Origin: Hyaloscypha bicolor E | Lineage: Eukaryota; Ascomycota; Leotiomycetes; Helotiales; Hyaloscyphaceae | DNA length: 64,000 bases | Assembly: GCF_002865645.1 (NCBI RefSeq) | Contig: NW_020194519.1 | Coordinates: 865,542 to 929,541 of the forward strand | Direction: 5' to 3' | Shown here: positions 1-11,307 of the stretch, piece after piece | Position numbering within the stretch: position 1 is the first letter of the stretch | How the letters are laid out: every line of letters starts with the position of its first letter | Notes under the pieces: model-generated | What the model was told of the DNA's origin: nothing | The model's input: the letters and a program-made list of their open reading frames with translations, nothing else | Database searches by the model: none | Position numbers and translations under genes: made by a program

Positions 1-121
1 AAAGTTGCCAAAGTAATTGTCGCCTGAAATGTGAGAGAAAGGCGCCCGGAAGGATTGATGAAACTGCCGTTTAACGGTCTGCAAGGCGGTTAGCATACTC
101 AGGCGTTGAGAGACACAATTT

Positions 122-2888
122 TCACTTACATGAACGGTGAGCACCCCAGGAATGATACTCGAGGTCATACTCCTCCTGCTCAGCCAAGGAAGTGCCGCGG
201 TCGAATTGGGAACGGCGGCGTCGCTGTTCGTCGCGAAGGTGCTGACCGGCACTTGGAGCGAACAAACCTACGGCTGGTAAGTCGCAAAACGAGGAAATTG
301 GAACGAAAATACTAACCAACATTCTCGGCGTTTTGGCACGAGCGAGTGAGCTTCGAATGATTGTCAGACGGTGGGAATCGCTCCTCCTGGCCGACCATCG
401 GGTCTGGGAACGTGTAGAAGAGCTGTTGAAACATTAGAATACCGAATTCACTGCTGTGAAGGTGGTTCTTACCTTTGGGCGAGCAGTGTCAGGCTCGAGC
501 ATGACAGACGAGTTTCTGAACTTTTGAATGAGGCAATCTCTACCTTGAATGGCTGAAAGGAAGGTTAGACGGGCTTGGGCTACAAAGTGAGAGGAGCCTT
601 ACTAGCATAGGAAACCTCGGCACGCTTGTCGCTACGGAAGCTCTCCCACTTCTGACCGGATCGCAATCGGACAAACTGCACATGTTAGTAAAGGATTTGG
701 TGGTCTTCGTGTGATACATACAGGAACGATATCAAGCGGCTGCATAAAGTCAGTCAAATTCTCAGAAAGTGGGTGGGGGGTGCGAGGGTACATACGTCAA
801 CGAAGTTGATGAAGGCGTAGCCGACGCTGGACCAGTCAGTAGCTACAAGAGTAGAATGAAGAAAAATTCAGCTTACTTGCAATCATTGCTGAAATCAATT
901 CGAAGGTACATAAAGTCGTAGTGTCCAAAGCTAGACTGATCAACGTACTTCTTGAGTTCAGCTTGGGTAACCTTGTTTGGGATATTTCTCAACATGACCT
1001 AACCATGTCAGCATGAGGTGCTCTGAATCTCCTTGAATGACACTTACCGTGGTACGAACATCGATACCATATTGGATGTTTTCAATGTCGACGAAGTTGT
1101 GATTGCCACCAGAGTTTTGGTTACGACTACGGTAGTTGGCAGCAATATGGTAGGGAACCTTGACTGCATTCTGACGACGGACGGGACCAATTGGACGCGG
1201 GGAGTAACCAAGTTGACGGGAGGGACCTGGTGATGGTGATCCATAGTGCGCATGATCAGTAGCGAATGATTGGTGGCCCATGGGACGACCGAATTCGGGT
1301 TGGCTGAAGCGGATGGGGGAAGGACCTTGACCGATGTAAGGGGCCTGCGCAAAAGGACTGAAACCTGCCATTGAGCCTGCCATCGGAAATGTCGATTGTG
1401 GGGTCATGCCAGTCAACATGCTGCCCATACCCATGGTTCCCACAGCTCCAATGGTACCCATGCTGCTAGGAGAATACATCGTGCTGGTTGCGACACCGAA
1501 GCCAACTGGGACACCAAAGCCAGTGTTGGTGGACGGAAGATATGAGAGATCAGCTGGTGTGATTGGAGTTGCGAAAGAAAAAGTGTGCGCCTCCGGTGCC
1601 TTGCCTTTGTTGATACTGAGCTTTCCCAACATCGCAGCGAGATCGGACTGTTCGCCGGTTTGCCGAGTCGGAGTCGCAACTGGGGTCATCTTGGACTGAG
1701 TTGTGTTCTTCGAGCCAGCCGGGCGATGCTCAGAGACGGAAATGAGGGTTGCGAACGGCGGAGCCTATTTTCCATTTAGCTTGTGCTCGTGGACGAAGAA
1801 TACAACAAATTACATACCCCAATGACCTTTCCATGCAGCTCCTGAATGGCAAGCTTTGCATGAGACACGTCATGGTATTCGACAACCAGAGCAAAGGTTC
1901 CAATCGGTCCGTCGAGAAGCTTTTGCCAAGCATAGATAGAGCGGTCCTTTGCACTCAGAAGTGCTCGGATATCATCCTCGAACTTTCTCTGGTCGGTGCC
2001 AATCGGGTATTGGACATGAACGATGGCCTGACCTTCATAAGCGGAGCAAACACCATTTGCCAAGGGACTCTTGATCTTCAATGCCATTAGCAATAAATCG
2101 CCGAAGGAAATCGGTATTGGTTGAACCCACCTCGTTCAAGTCATTGCCCTGAATGAACTCAACCGCCATATTGTCGTGGTGTTTGGCGATGGCGTTGTAG
2201 AAGGCAACAGCATCGCGAATATCAGCGAACGAAAGATACACGATATTGTTAACTTGTTCCAAACGAGAGGTACTCTTGGTTTGGTAATCAGACTTGTTGA
2301 ACTTCTATAAAACGTCAGTCAGGGATCGAACAGGTGAATCAAGTAGAGGAGGGAGGATATGAAGGATACCAGGAGACTTACGTCGATGGATGCTTGAACC
2401 CGATCACGAATGTCATCCAAGAAGATGCCAGTAACCTTGACATGTCTGCTGGCCAAAGACTCTGTGGAGAAGAAGCCCAATTTGGTGACCAGCGGGGCAG
2501 GAGGTGGTGCACGGCGATAAGGGCTGTTTTCCTCAGCAGCAATGATAGACTCAAGGTGTTGAGTAGTCCCGGGCAATGGAGCTGCCGACTTCGGAGCCAT
2601 GGAGTACATCGATTTGGTAGAAGGAAGAGAACCGAAGTTGAGACCGAGACCAAATGGCTCAAAAGAGCTGGCAGTGGCTGAAAGCTTTCCCTCGGACTTT
2701 GGCATGTTTGAGGTACCGACGAAGGGGTCGTGAACGTGGTCCATTGGATTTGTAGTTGGCTTGGCCATAGCAAAGTTCTTGTCTCTACCATCCTCAGGGG
2801 AGAAGGAAGTCAACTTGGTCTCAGGTGTACCCTCCGTGGATTCTCCGCCGCCATAAACAGAGTACGGCGATTCCTTGTAGTGTTGCAT
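122..2888 (-). CDS. Mei2-like RNA-binding protein (three RRMs)
   Basis: RNA-binding protein of the Mei2 family, whose fission-yeast founder drives entry into meiosis. The first exon (from 2888) encodes a low-complexity N-terminus (MQHYKESPYSVYGGGE). Degenerate RRMs follow (segments with NNIVYLSFADIRDAVAFYNA and FALVVEYHDVSHAKLAIQEL). The diagnostic Mei2-type C-terminal RRM reads VMLRNIPNKV, then DFMYLRIDFSNDCNVGYAFINF, then QHLRDEQRRRRSQFDRGTSLA near the end. Introns I can place include complement(999..1047) and complement(827..876); several more small ones interrupt the last RRM. The stop at 122-124 follows a short acidic tail, as in other ascomycete members. The start could lie further upstream if the repeat-rich leader holds another exon, but the ATG at 2888 is the first credible one. 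Identity is strong because the C-terminal RRM is very conserved; the meiotic role is inferred from the family. Confidence 0.9.
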
Positions 2889-2984
2889 GTTGCCTTCGTC
2901 GGAGGATATCTAGCTAAACTCGAGGGGCAGTTAGTCAGGTGTTGTACAAAGTGGAAGATAGAAACGTGACAAGGAGGAGACCCA

Positions 2985-3330
2985 ATGAAGAGTCAGGAAT
3001 GGGGATGCACTGCTTAGCGAGAGGGGGTAATCGGGGATGTGAGAAGGGCAGATCTAAAGAAGCCTAGGAAAGGGCACACACTGTGCGTAGCGAGAAAGTG
3101 AATATAGAGGTGTGAGAAGGGGAGAGCCAAAGTAAACCCGGGAAAGGGGGTGCGCCGTGCGTAGCGAGAAAGGAGAAGGAAGAATGTAAGGGGATATCCG
3201 ATGAAACTCAAGGGACAGGGAGCAGGGGTAGGTGAACGTAAGAAAGGAGAAACCCGATGATAACCCGGGAAAGGGGCTTCGCTACGCGTAGCGAGAAATG
3301 GGCGATGTAGAATGTGAGAAAGGGCAAAAG
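2985..3330. repeat. Decayed ~73-bp tandem repeat, about 4-5 copies
   Basis: The motif TAGCGAGA recurs at about 3015, 3088, 3162 and 3289, each time preceded by a GGAAAGGGG-type stretch and followed by GTGAGAAGG-like sequence. The first two intervals are 73 and 74 bases; the last gap (127) probably holds one further degraded unit. Copies are well diverged. The array lies directly upstream of the Mei2-like gene and would be in its promoter or 5' leader. Confidence 0.6.
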
Positions 3331-3419
3331 CTGTGAAGGGATTTGGAGGAAGTTGTGAAGTAGGTGTGAAAGGCGGCGCACAACTCAGGGCCATTCCACT
3401 TTAGGCATGAATGTCCTTG

Positions 3420-3710
3420 TGGATAGAGGGAGTTGACGGAAGGTGAAAGACGATGAAGGGACATGAGGAAATGTGACGACGAGTTTAGTGTTGGGGATGT
3501 GGGGGAACGACTGTCCAGCTCTGGAACTGGCTCCCTGAGTGAACGAAGGGAGCTAATCAAAAGTGAAATGCGGTAAAAGGAATTGAGGAAATGGGGTAGG
3601 AGCTGTCGGTGCAGGATGTTCAAGGGCCCTATGCCAGCTGTGCAGGGGAAAGGAAGAGGGAGAGTGTAGTGTGACGAAGGGAGTTGATGATTGTGGGAAT
3701 AGAAGATGGC
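3420..3710. repeat. Decayed ~120-130-bp direct repeat upstream of the Mei2-like gene
   Basis: A block starting GAGGGAGTTGA / GAAGGGAGCTAA / GAAGGGAGTTGA recurs at about 3426, 3544 and 3676. The first two copies share the downstream pattern gtgaaa...gaggaaatg. Divergence is high, so this is a weak, old repeat. Confidence 0.4.
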
Positions 3711-3769
3711 ATACTCTTTAGGTGACGAATGTCTTGGATGTGTAGTTAATTTCTCTGATCTTCTTCTTT

Positions 3770-3882
3770 TCCGCCAATGTAGTTTGCTTTATGCTGAAGT
3801 AGGGTTTCTCCGTTGACGTAGCTTGGTTTCCGCTGATGTCGTTCTTTTCCGCTGATGTTGCTTATTTTCCGCTGATGTTGAG
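3770..3882. repeat. Short tandem repeat, ~20-bp unit around TTCCGCTGATGT
   Basis: About six units of roughly 18-22 bases, the last three carrying the exact core TTTCCGCTGATGT (near 3827, 3846 and 3867) and the earlier ones degenerate (CCGCCAATGT, CCGTTGACGT). In the sense of the Mei2-like transcript the core reads ACATCAGCGGAAA. It could be a clustered protein-binding site or simply a microsatellite-like expansion. Confidence 0.65.
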
Positions 3883-4339
3883 AATGAGTTGCAGCTGCGT
3901 CACCAGCAATGTCAGAGGCACATTCGACGAAAGTAAGATATCAATTGTAACTCACAATTGCAAGGTAAACCTGCGCTGAAAGTAGACTTCCGACGGATAG
4001 AGATCCAAGGGAGGGTGTGGCGTGTGCTTGATGCAGCTATGACAGCTCTGCTCAACTCCAAGACGTGATCAGATGCTGTGGCAAGTGATGTCGAAGATCA
4101 AGAGAGATGTGCGCAGGTGCTTCCAAAGACAAAAGATTGCGTGTAGAGCGTGATTGAGGTATGGGGAACGTATTGGGAAGATGGGGATTGATGGCAGAGG
4201 GGAGATGGAGTTGATGTTGTGACAGATGGGTGGAGGTGGAGTTGGAGTTGGAAGAGGGAAGGAAGTTGTTGTTGTGGGAAGGGAAGGTCACTTGCAGCGT
4301 TGTGGAAGGAGCTAGCACGAATTTTGGCGGAGTGAATTT

Positions 4340-4815
4340 GGGCAACTGCTGCAATTCGCCTCGACCTCTCATCACAACCTCAATTAATTGACAAGGCGAA
4401 CAAGAATTTCATTCCATGACAAATTGTCTCAGTAAAGACAGAAGATGTTTTGCACGCAATTATAATGTGCGAGAAACAAGGGTAAGTCTGCAGAAGGGAA
4501 CTGGGAGGCATCTCCTCATTCTTGTCTGCAAGTCTCCTCGACCACTCATCGGGACCTCCACACAAAGTGGTAAGGCGAACAAAAATTAGGTTTTCAACAT
4601 GAGTTGTCTGAGTAGAGATGGGATATTGCATGCTATTTCAACATCTGAGACACGGGGGGAGGGGGTACAGAGGCGAAGGTTGGGGGCCATCTGCCAGCTC
4701 TGTCTATAACTTTCATCGAGGCATCGCAGCCTTCACACTGATTGATAAAGCGGACATCGCTATAAGTTCTAAGACAGTTGTGTTTTTGGATATGGTAGAT
4801 TTATGTAAATTGATT
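4340..4815. repeat. Three diverged tandem copies of a ~176-bp unit
   Basis: Matching landmarks recur in the same order: CCTCGACCTCTCATC (4359) and CCTCGACCACTCATC (4536); AAGGCGAACA (4393, 4572) and AAAGCGGACA (4747); then a ..TTGTCTCAGTAAAGA-like block. Spacing is 175-179 bases. The third copy is the most degraded. No coding function is visible. Confidence 0.6.
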
Positions 4816-6403
4816 GTTTTAGAGACGAGAGAAGTTTACAAAGGGAAATATGGTAGAAAATCCTTGTTCCATTTTCCCATGGCTGTCGGAGCCCAGAAAT
4901 AGGAAGGACAAGCTATAGCAAATACTACAAGACATCAAAGGTAGTCCCTGAGAAGAGATCTTCTGGTTATTCGCAGCATTGTTTGAGCATTGAACGTAGA
5001 GGTTTGAGACAGGGTATAGGCTCAGTTCAGGAACCCGCCACTTGACCCCTTATCAAGATGGAGCACGATGGAACTCGAGGTTCTCGAAGTATGAGATGAT
5101 TGTAGGACTGTGATATATGCCTTCAGAGGATAGAATTACCACCTCTAGAAAGGCGGATCTTCCCAAGCCTCTGTTTTGCTGCTTCTAAGAGTTGGTATCT
5201 TCCCCGGATGTGTGATTTTAGGAAGCGCCTCCATGCCCATTGGAAAGGGCAGGCAGTCTGTATCTATGGTATAAAACCCACTTTCCGGCGCGGCATTGGA
5301 GATGCAATGTTCTGAATGCCTTCTGCCTCCCAGAAGACAGGTTGCCCGAGAGGAGATGATCAATTGATGACCAGACATACAGCATCGCAGGACAGGGCAG
5401 TCTAGCATATCTCCAATGCCACAGTACTTGCTAGAAGTCCTGCAGAGATTATTGCAGATCCCATTCCAAGAAATCAATTTGGAAGATTGCTGCTTCTGCT
5501 GCATTTCTGACTGGTGGCATTGGAGGTACAGAAAAATCAGAGAACTACCCTATAACTTCTGCATATCACCAGCAGCCCAAGACAAAGCTTGGTCGAGAGG
5601 TGTTTAGGAGAATATAGGATTGCCAGTCTTGATTGCTGGCTGGGGAACTGCCACCAAGGATCTTCTTAGGCCCAATTCTTTGCAGCATCTACGAAAGAAA
5701 GGGGGATCGAGAGGCCAGGGGAGTCTGCTCTATAGCTACAGCTGAGAGATATATACAGCTGTCCAAGTAATTGGGTCTGCAGGAGATATGTGCAGCAGTG
5801 GACGAGGAGCAGATTATCAGCGGACAATGTATGCAAGCGAACAAGTGTGCTGGTAAGAAAACTCCTTGGGCCTTTCTGCCGACTTATCCTCGTCACCAAC
5901 AAAGAACACCACTGCAACCCCGAATTGCTGGCACACAGAGCCAGAGGTCCTAGTAAGTGTCAGCCAAGTCATGATCAAAGAGGAATGCTTTCTAATGGCT
6001 TCAGGACTGCAGCAAAAACTCCATGAACCGAACGACCTCTGAGACCAGTCAAATTGCATCCCTCGCAAGTCCAAAATCAACCACAAACAGACAGCTGGCT
6101 CGAGCAGACACCTGCATACCCCACGAGGTGAAGAAAGGAGGAGAGGATGGAGGTTCAGATTACCTTTCGGGGATTTTGCGAACCGAGGCCGCTAGGGAAT
6201 GAGGACAAATGGGGAGGTGAGGCTGACTGGGAGATGGCGCAGCCATTGAACTACCTTCGGGCCGTCATTGATCCGACAATCCCTCCACAATATGAGACAC
6301 GGAAGTCAATATAGCATATCACATCTGGGTGCTTGGTGTTGCAGCTTATGGTGTAGCCCTTTGCGTAATCCGCTTCATTTGGCAAAAGGACCCAACGCCC
6401 GCC
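4816..6403. other. Intergenic, no gene recognised
   Basis: Open frames here are short and lack family resemblance or consistent splice structure. A fragment related to GCATTGGAGAT occurs in both orientations (about 5292, 5409 and 5516), perhaps a small degraded repeat. The right part holds the promoter and 5' leader of the exocyst gene that starts at 6404. Confidence 0.5.
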
Positions 6404-9164
6404 ATGCCTCGAAGACCACCTCAATACGATGACTACAGGGGCGCGGTGCAACAGGTATGCTTTCCCCGCGCATGCCCTGCCTCGATCTAATCAAGAGCCC
6501 CAGATCATATCCTCCTCCTCAGATACGGACTACCTCGATCAACTGATACCCGCCCTCAAAGATGCCACGAACTCCAACCGAACGGCAGCCTTCATGCAGA
6601 GCCTATCCCACTATGCCGACGAGAAAGAAGCCGACATCGAGCAGATTGGCTTGACCAAGCATGACGAGTTCCTCCAATCTGTGAATCAGCTCCAGACAGT
6701 CCGCGAAGGCACCGTTGCGCTCACGTCAGAGATCTTGCAGCTTAACCAGTCCATACAAGCAAGCACGGAGAAGTTGGCGGCGCAGAAGGAGAAGCTGGTG
6801 GAAACGAAGTCCATACGGCAGAATATCGCGGAGGCATCAGAAGGGCTGAAAGAATCGTTGAAGATATTGCACGCAGTCAATCAAGCGCACGATCTGATCC
6901 GAAAGAGAAAATATTATGCTGCCTTGAAGGCGCTGGACGATCTCCAGAACGAGCATTTGATTCCTACAATCCAGAACAAGTATGCCACCCAGCACAAGCT
7001 TGCCGACATTATCCAGAAGTCGATACCTGCATCGCAAAAGGCAATATCAGACGCTGTCATGAACGATTTGAATACCTGGCTGTACCGAATTCGGGAAACA
7101 TCACAATTCCTAGGCGAAGTAGCCTTCTACCATACAAGCCTGCGTCAGAAGAGGCAGAAGGAGCGTTCGGAGGCGAATCCGCAGCTGAAGACCTACAGCC
7201 TTAATTCTGCGATTGAGCTGGTCTTTGATGAGAGCGAGGAATTTGATGTATTGGAGAACGACGAGGTTTCAGTCGAATTCGGCCCTCTGTTTGAGGCTAT
7301 ACACATCCACGAGGCACTCGGACAAAGCGAGAAGTTCAGACAAGAGTATGCAGCAACTAGGAGGCAGCAAAAAGACTTGCTTCTGCCAGCTGCTATTAGT
7401 TTGATTGAGGATGACGAAAATGGTCTGAGTAGCTTGCTGGAGGCCATTGCAGGCTTTGCGATCATAGAGAAGGCGACAATGAGGAGATCACCTAACCTCC
7501 GGTCACCTGTTGATGTAGGTTTATTCCATTTGTGTGCATTCATTACTGATCTTTGCAGGTTGATGAGCTGTGGGATTCCATGATTCAAACGGCCATGAAA
7601 TTGATCACGAAAGCCTTGGACGAAGTTGACAACGCGGAAGTGGTCCTCAAGATCAAAGGAGTTATTGCTCTATTCATCCAGACTATGGATGCAAGTATTC
7701 TTACCCTTCTGACCTATCTTGATACTGACTTTCAACAGGGTTGGGGATACTCGGTGACAGCGCTGGATACTTTCTTGCTGACTCTGTTTGAGAAGTACGC
7801 AGAACTGTTGCAAAGACGGTTCAGTGAAGACTTCCATGAGGTTTGTCGTCCAATGCTAAGTTTCCCAACAGCATGCTGACAAAATTGCTCAGATTGTGTC
7901 TACGGATGATTACATGCCAATGCCAATCGCTACTCTCGAGGAATACGAAAAAGTTGTCAACGTCACCTGGTTCACTCCAGAAAAGGAGCCTACGTGAGTG
8001 CTTTGGCATGGATTCAGTTTCAAGTGCTAATAATCGCAGCATTCCATGTGTTCTCCCTTTCTCGCAGATGTATCCTCTCTCCTGCATAGACATCAGAAAC
8101 TTCCTCAACCAATTCTACTTCTTCGCAGATAACCACTTCCAGCATCCAAATGTCATTGATGAGACTCTCAAGAAGGTATAAGACGCTTCTTCCCATTTCC
8201 GGACCATGTTGACGCTGAAAGGCCCTTGATCACCTCCTCAGCCAAAAAGTCTGCAAGCTCCTCGTGGAGCGACTTAACTCTCAATACCTAGGCCAAATCG
8301 TCCAAATCCTCATCAACCTCGAATACTTCGAAACGGCCTGCCGCGAACTCGAACTCCTCCTCATACAAGCCCGCTCCTCCACCTCCGCAGGCGGCCCCAT
8401 CGTCCTCAACGCCACCGAAGAATTCCGTAGCAACAAGAAGACCGCCGAAAAGCGCATCTTCGAGCTCGTCAACTCCAAGATCGACGATCTGGTTGAGACC
8501 GCCGAATACGATTGGTACAGGATCTATTTCTTTCCCTATGAAGTGCTAAAGTTCTGGCTAAATCCAAGTTTGCGAACAGGATGGCCCCTACCCTCGAAGC
8601 CGAGCCCAGCAGCTATATGTCTACGCTCACCCAATACCTCTCCAATATCATGACATCTACGCTGCTCGGCCTCCCGCGCGAGATCAAAGAACTGATCTAC
8701 TTCGACGCCCTCTCCCACACCGCGAACCTCATCCTCGCTCTCCCCCTGAACCCCAATGTCAAAAAAATCAATCCCAACGGCGTTGCTGCGTTGGCGAAAG
8801 ATGTCCAGTACCTCTCCGACTTTATTGACACATTAGATAACGCACCGATTCTGAAGCAGAATCTCGATGAGCTGCAGCAGACGGTGCTGCTCATGCAGAC
8901 GGAGAACCCGGATGAGTTTTATGATATTGGCGTGCGCAATCGGAAGTTCGGACGGGTTGATGCTATGAGTGGGCCGATGATCTTGGAGAAGTATGTTCGT
9001 TATTTTGTGTCCGTTCCTTTGCCCTTCTTTCTCGGGTTGCGTTGAGAATGGTGGTGTGGGCTGGAGAGATGAAATGCTAATGTGACGATAGATTGACCTA
9101 CTCCGTCCAAAGCCCCCGCAACGACCGCCTCGCAAACTTCTCCTCCAGATTCGGGATGAAGTGA
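6404..9164 (+). CDS. SEC15: Exocyst complex component Sec15
   Basis: Subunit of the octameric exocyst that tethers secretory vesicles at growth sites; Sec15 links the Rab GTPase Sec4 on the vesicle to the rest of the complex. I reconstruct nine exons: 6404-6454, 6504-7514, 7559-7690, 7739-7840, 7893-7993, 8040-8175, 8222-8514, 8580-8990, 9092-9164. These join in one frame to 769 codons, the usual Sec15 length. The N-terminus (MPRRPPQYDDYRGAVQQ, then a long coiled-coil stretch with LQLNQSIQASTEKLAAQKEK) and the C-terminal helical part (FLNQFYFFADNHFQHPN; LVERLNSQYLGQIVQILINL; EYDWMAP; QYLSNIM) fit the family. Intron 7691-7738 has a GC donor (GCAAGT) instead of GT; only this choice keeps the frame (TMD/GWGYS). 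Identity is firm. Confidence 0.93.
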
Positions 9165-9680
9165 TCTCTCCCTCGCATTCTCCCACACAACTGTACATTA
9201 CACATTTCGCATTTCGCAAGCTCAAGCCTGCATTGCATTGCCTTGCATGTTGACCGAAGCGAAAATGGTCCCTCCCCACCCGCGCACCCATTCACAAAAC
9301 TGTACCCAACACATTCACGAATTTCGCGGTGCGAGTTTTCATCGCATTCCATGTAGATGTAGAACAGAACCCAAACAAATGGCATGCAAATCTGCTTTTG
9401 TATTCTGATTCTGACCCTCCCGGTGATGCCCGATTCTGATGGTCCATTCAATTACAAAACTGTCTCAAAGCAAGCGCTGAAGCGAAATAGCCACTCATAA
9501 CTCCGTCCCTGATCCCTCTGTCTGTTCCAAAAACCCCTCCTATCATGCTGGAAGTCCTCACCCCATCCGCTCCACCTCCACCTCCACCTTGCTAAACATC
9601 CTATTTCGCTGCTCCCGCTCACCAACTTGCTGCACCTCCCAACTCAGCAGAGCTGGACATCTCTCGAGCCTCGGTGCTCT
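9165..9680. other. Convergent intergenic region between SEC15 and HAP5
   Basis: Holds the 3' ends of two converging genes. Open frames on both strands here have no recognisable product; I see no repeat or RNA gene. Confidence 0.5.
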
Positions 9681-10856
9681 TAACCAACCTCGTAGTCCCG
9701 CTCGCCTTCTGCATCAGCGTCTCCTTCTCCGCCGTCATGGCGCGGATAATTGTGCCCTGCGTCCTGGCCGACTGATGGGTCTTGCGGGCGTTGTTGCGGG
9801 ACGTGGTACATCTGCTATTTTAATTTAGCTAATTGCCTCCAGGGGTTAAGGGGGATGTTAAGAAAACCAACCTGCTGCGCCTGCATGGGCGGATACCCAT
9901 AAATGCTCTCCATCTCACCAGCATACATCTGCTGACCCGGTGCCCCATACGCAGCCGGCGGACCGGGCTGGACCTGCGTCGCGTACATGCCGCCCCTATA
10001 GTCGTCGGCCTGGGGGATCCCATGGCCACCACCGATGCCGTAGTCCGGCGGCGGCATAGCATTGTGGCCCGGATGGCCCTGTACATGCTGCGCGGGGATC
10101 TGGGTTCCTGCCGGGGGCACGCCCTGAGGAGCGGAGCCTGCTGTGGCTTTACGGGCGTGCGAGGCAGCTTCTTCGCGCGGCACGATGTCGATGAGGAAGT
10201 CGAACATGTCGGACTTGGCGAGGGCGGAGGCGATGTCGCTGCGTTGCAGGGTGCGGCGCTTGTTCTCTTCTGCGTGGATCCAGGCGCGCATCGTCAGCTC
10301 GGTGATAAAGATGTCGCAGCCTTTGGCAAAAAGAATCGGTGCCTCGGCACTGATCATCTTCACTTCTGGATCCGCTTTCATGACTTTCTTGATGCGGGCC
10401 AGCGGCAGTTGGTGCAGTTTGTAGTCGTGGGTTTCGGATTCGAGGTGGGTGATTACATGCTGCCAGTAAGTGGTCAGGATATCTTTGTAGGTGCCGTGGA
10501 GGCCTTGGTTGACCTGGGTTCATCAGCTCCGTTCCAATTTGATCATCCAGAGACTGGAAAGCGTACATTTGCCCATGCGCCTGTGTAGAATTCCGCAACG
10601 GGCGCATAGCCTTGAGCCGCAAGCTGTGTTCGTCAGTAAGTAAACAGTACAATGCTTCGAGGCACTTACTGCAGCGCTGGCACCTGTAGCAAACAATGGT
10701 TAGCCAATGGATTCCCACCGTCTTCAAGGTCGCAGGACAGGGTGTTTGCTGTGATTTGGACCACGTACCATAGTGTCCTCCGTGATTGGTATCATACTGC
10801 GGCTGGGCGCGTTGCTGTCCCTGCCCGTGAGACGAGCTGGGCGGGTTCTGCTCCAT
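9681..10856 (-). CDS. HAP5: CCAAT-binding factor subunit HAP5 / NF-YC (HapE type)
   Basis: Histone-fold subunit of the CCAAT-binding complex, pairing with the NF-YB homologue and then the NF-YA homologue to regulate respiration, iron and nitrogen genes. The histone fold is clear: [20 protein letters not shown], then [20 protein letters not shown] and [20 protein letters not shown], followed by [12 protein letters not shown]. Upstream, [20 protein letters not shown] is the conserved filamentous-fungal extension. The C-terminus is Gln/Pro/Gly-rich. The start at 10856 gives [15 protein letters not shown]. Small exons between 10510 and 10830 join in frame (ending ..[15 protein letters not shown] before VNQGLHG). 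The last intron is complement(9815..9871), after which the frame continues to TAA at 9681-9683. A tail this long is normal for HapE-like proteins. Confidence is high. Confidence 0.93.
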
Positions 10857-11040
10857 CCTCGAGGTCTGCTCTCTCGCGCCGACTTGCTCGCTCCCGAATC
10901 TCGCAAAGTCTCCTCGTCAAGAAGATCCAATGGCCGCTTCTTCACGTCTTTGCCGGAGCGGTGCGCGTGCGGGCGCTCTCTTGCTGTTGAGCGGCTCAGC
11001 GCAATCACCGTTGAGGCGGAAGCTGACGGTCCGGCGAAGG

Positions 11041-11081
11041 GTTGGCAGTTGGCAGTTGGCAGCTGGCAGCTGGCAGCTGGA
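11041..11081. repeat. 7-bp microsatellite GTTGGCA/GCTGGCA, ~6 copies
   Basis: Three GTTGGCA units are followed by about three GCTGGCA units, so the array has two sub-blocks differing by one T/C change. It lies about 185 bases upstream of the HAP5 start codon, in its promoter or leader. Confidence 0.8.
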
Positions 11082-11203
11082 CGTCGCGATCGCAAACGGG
11101 CCCAGTTTCCACAGCGCAATGGCCGAGAATGTGACGATTGATGGAGATGTTGTTTGCGCGACAAGCTCGAGCTTGTTGACAGCTCCGAGTTGGTCGAGTC
11201 GTG

Positions 11204-11208
11204 ATTGG
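11204..11208 (-). promoter_or_regulatory. CCAAT box upstream of HAP5
   Basis: The minus strand reads CCAATCAC here, about 350 bases upstream of the HAP5 start and in the gene's orientation. CCAAT is the binding core of the complex that HAP5 belongs to, so self-regulation is possible, but a five-base match alone is weak evidence. Confidence 0.3.
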
Positions 11209-11278
11209 TGGATGGTGGATGGGTTGCTCAGGCTTCTTTGGAGGAGGTGGTCCTCGGAGCGAACGAGATGGTCGGAGG

Positions 11279-11307
11279 GCTTCTGGGTTCTGGGTTCTGG
11301 GTTCTGC
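11279..11307. repeat. 7-bp microsatellite TTCTGGG, ~4 copies
   Basis: Three exact TTCTGGG units and a partial fourth (TTCTGCC). It is the second 7-bp-period array within 250 bases upstream of HAP5. Confidence 0.75.

Noticed and set aside
4052..4375. Minus-strand 107-codon frame upstream of the Mei2-like gene
   Set aside because: Ser/Asn/His/Pro low-complexity translation overlapping repeat sequence; no homology. It could at most be an upstream ORF in a long leader.
5290..5526. GCATTGGAGAT motif in both orientations
   Set aside because: Only about 11 bases match at each site; too short to define an element.
9833..10588. Long open frame (251 codons) on the plus strand opposite HAP5
   Set aside because: It is antisense to the conserved histone-fold exon, and its translation has no family resemblance; GC-rich coding sequence opens it by chance.
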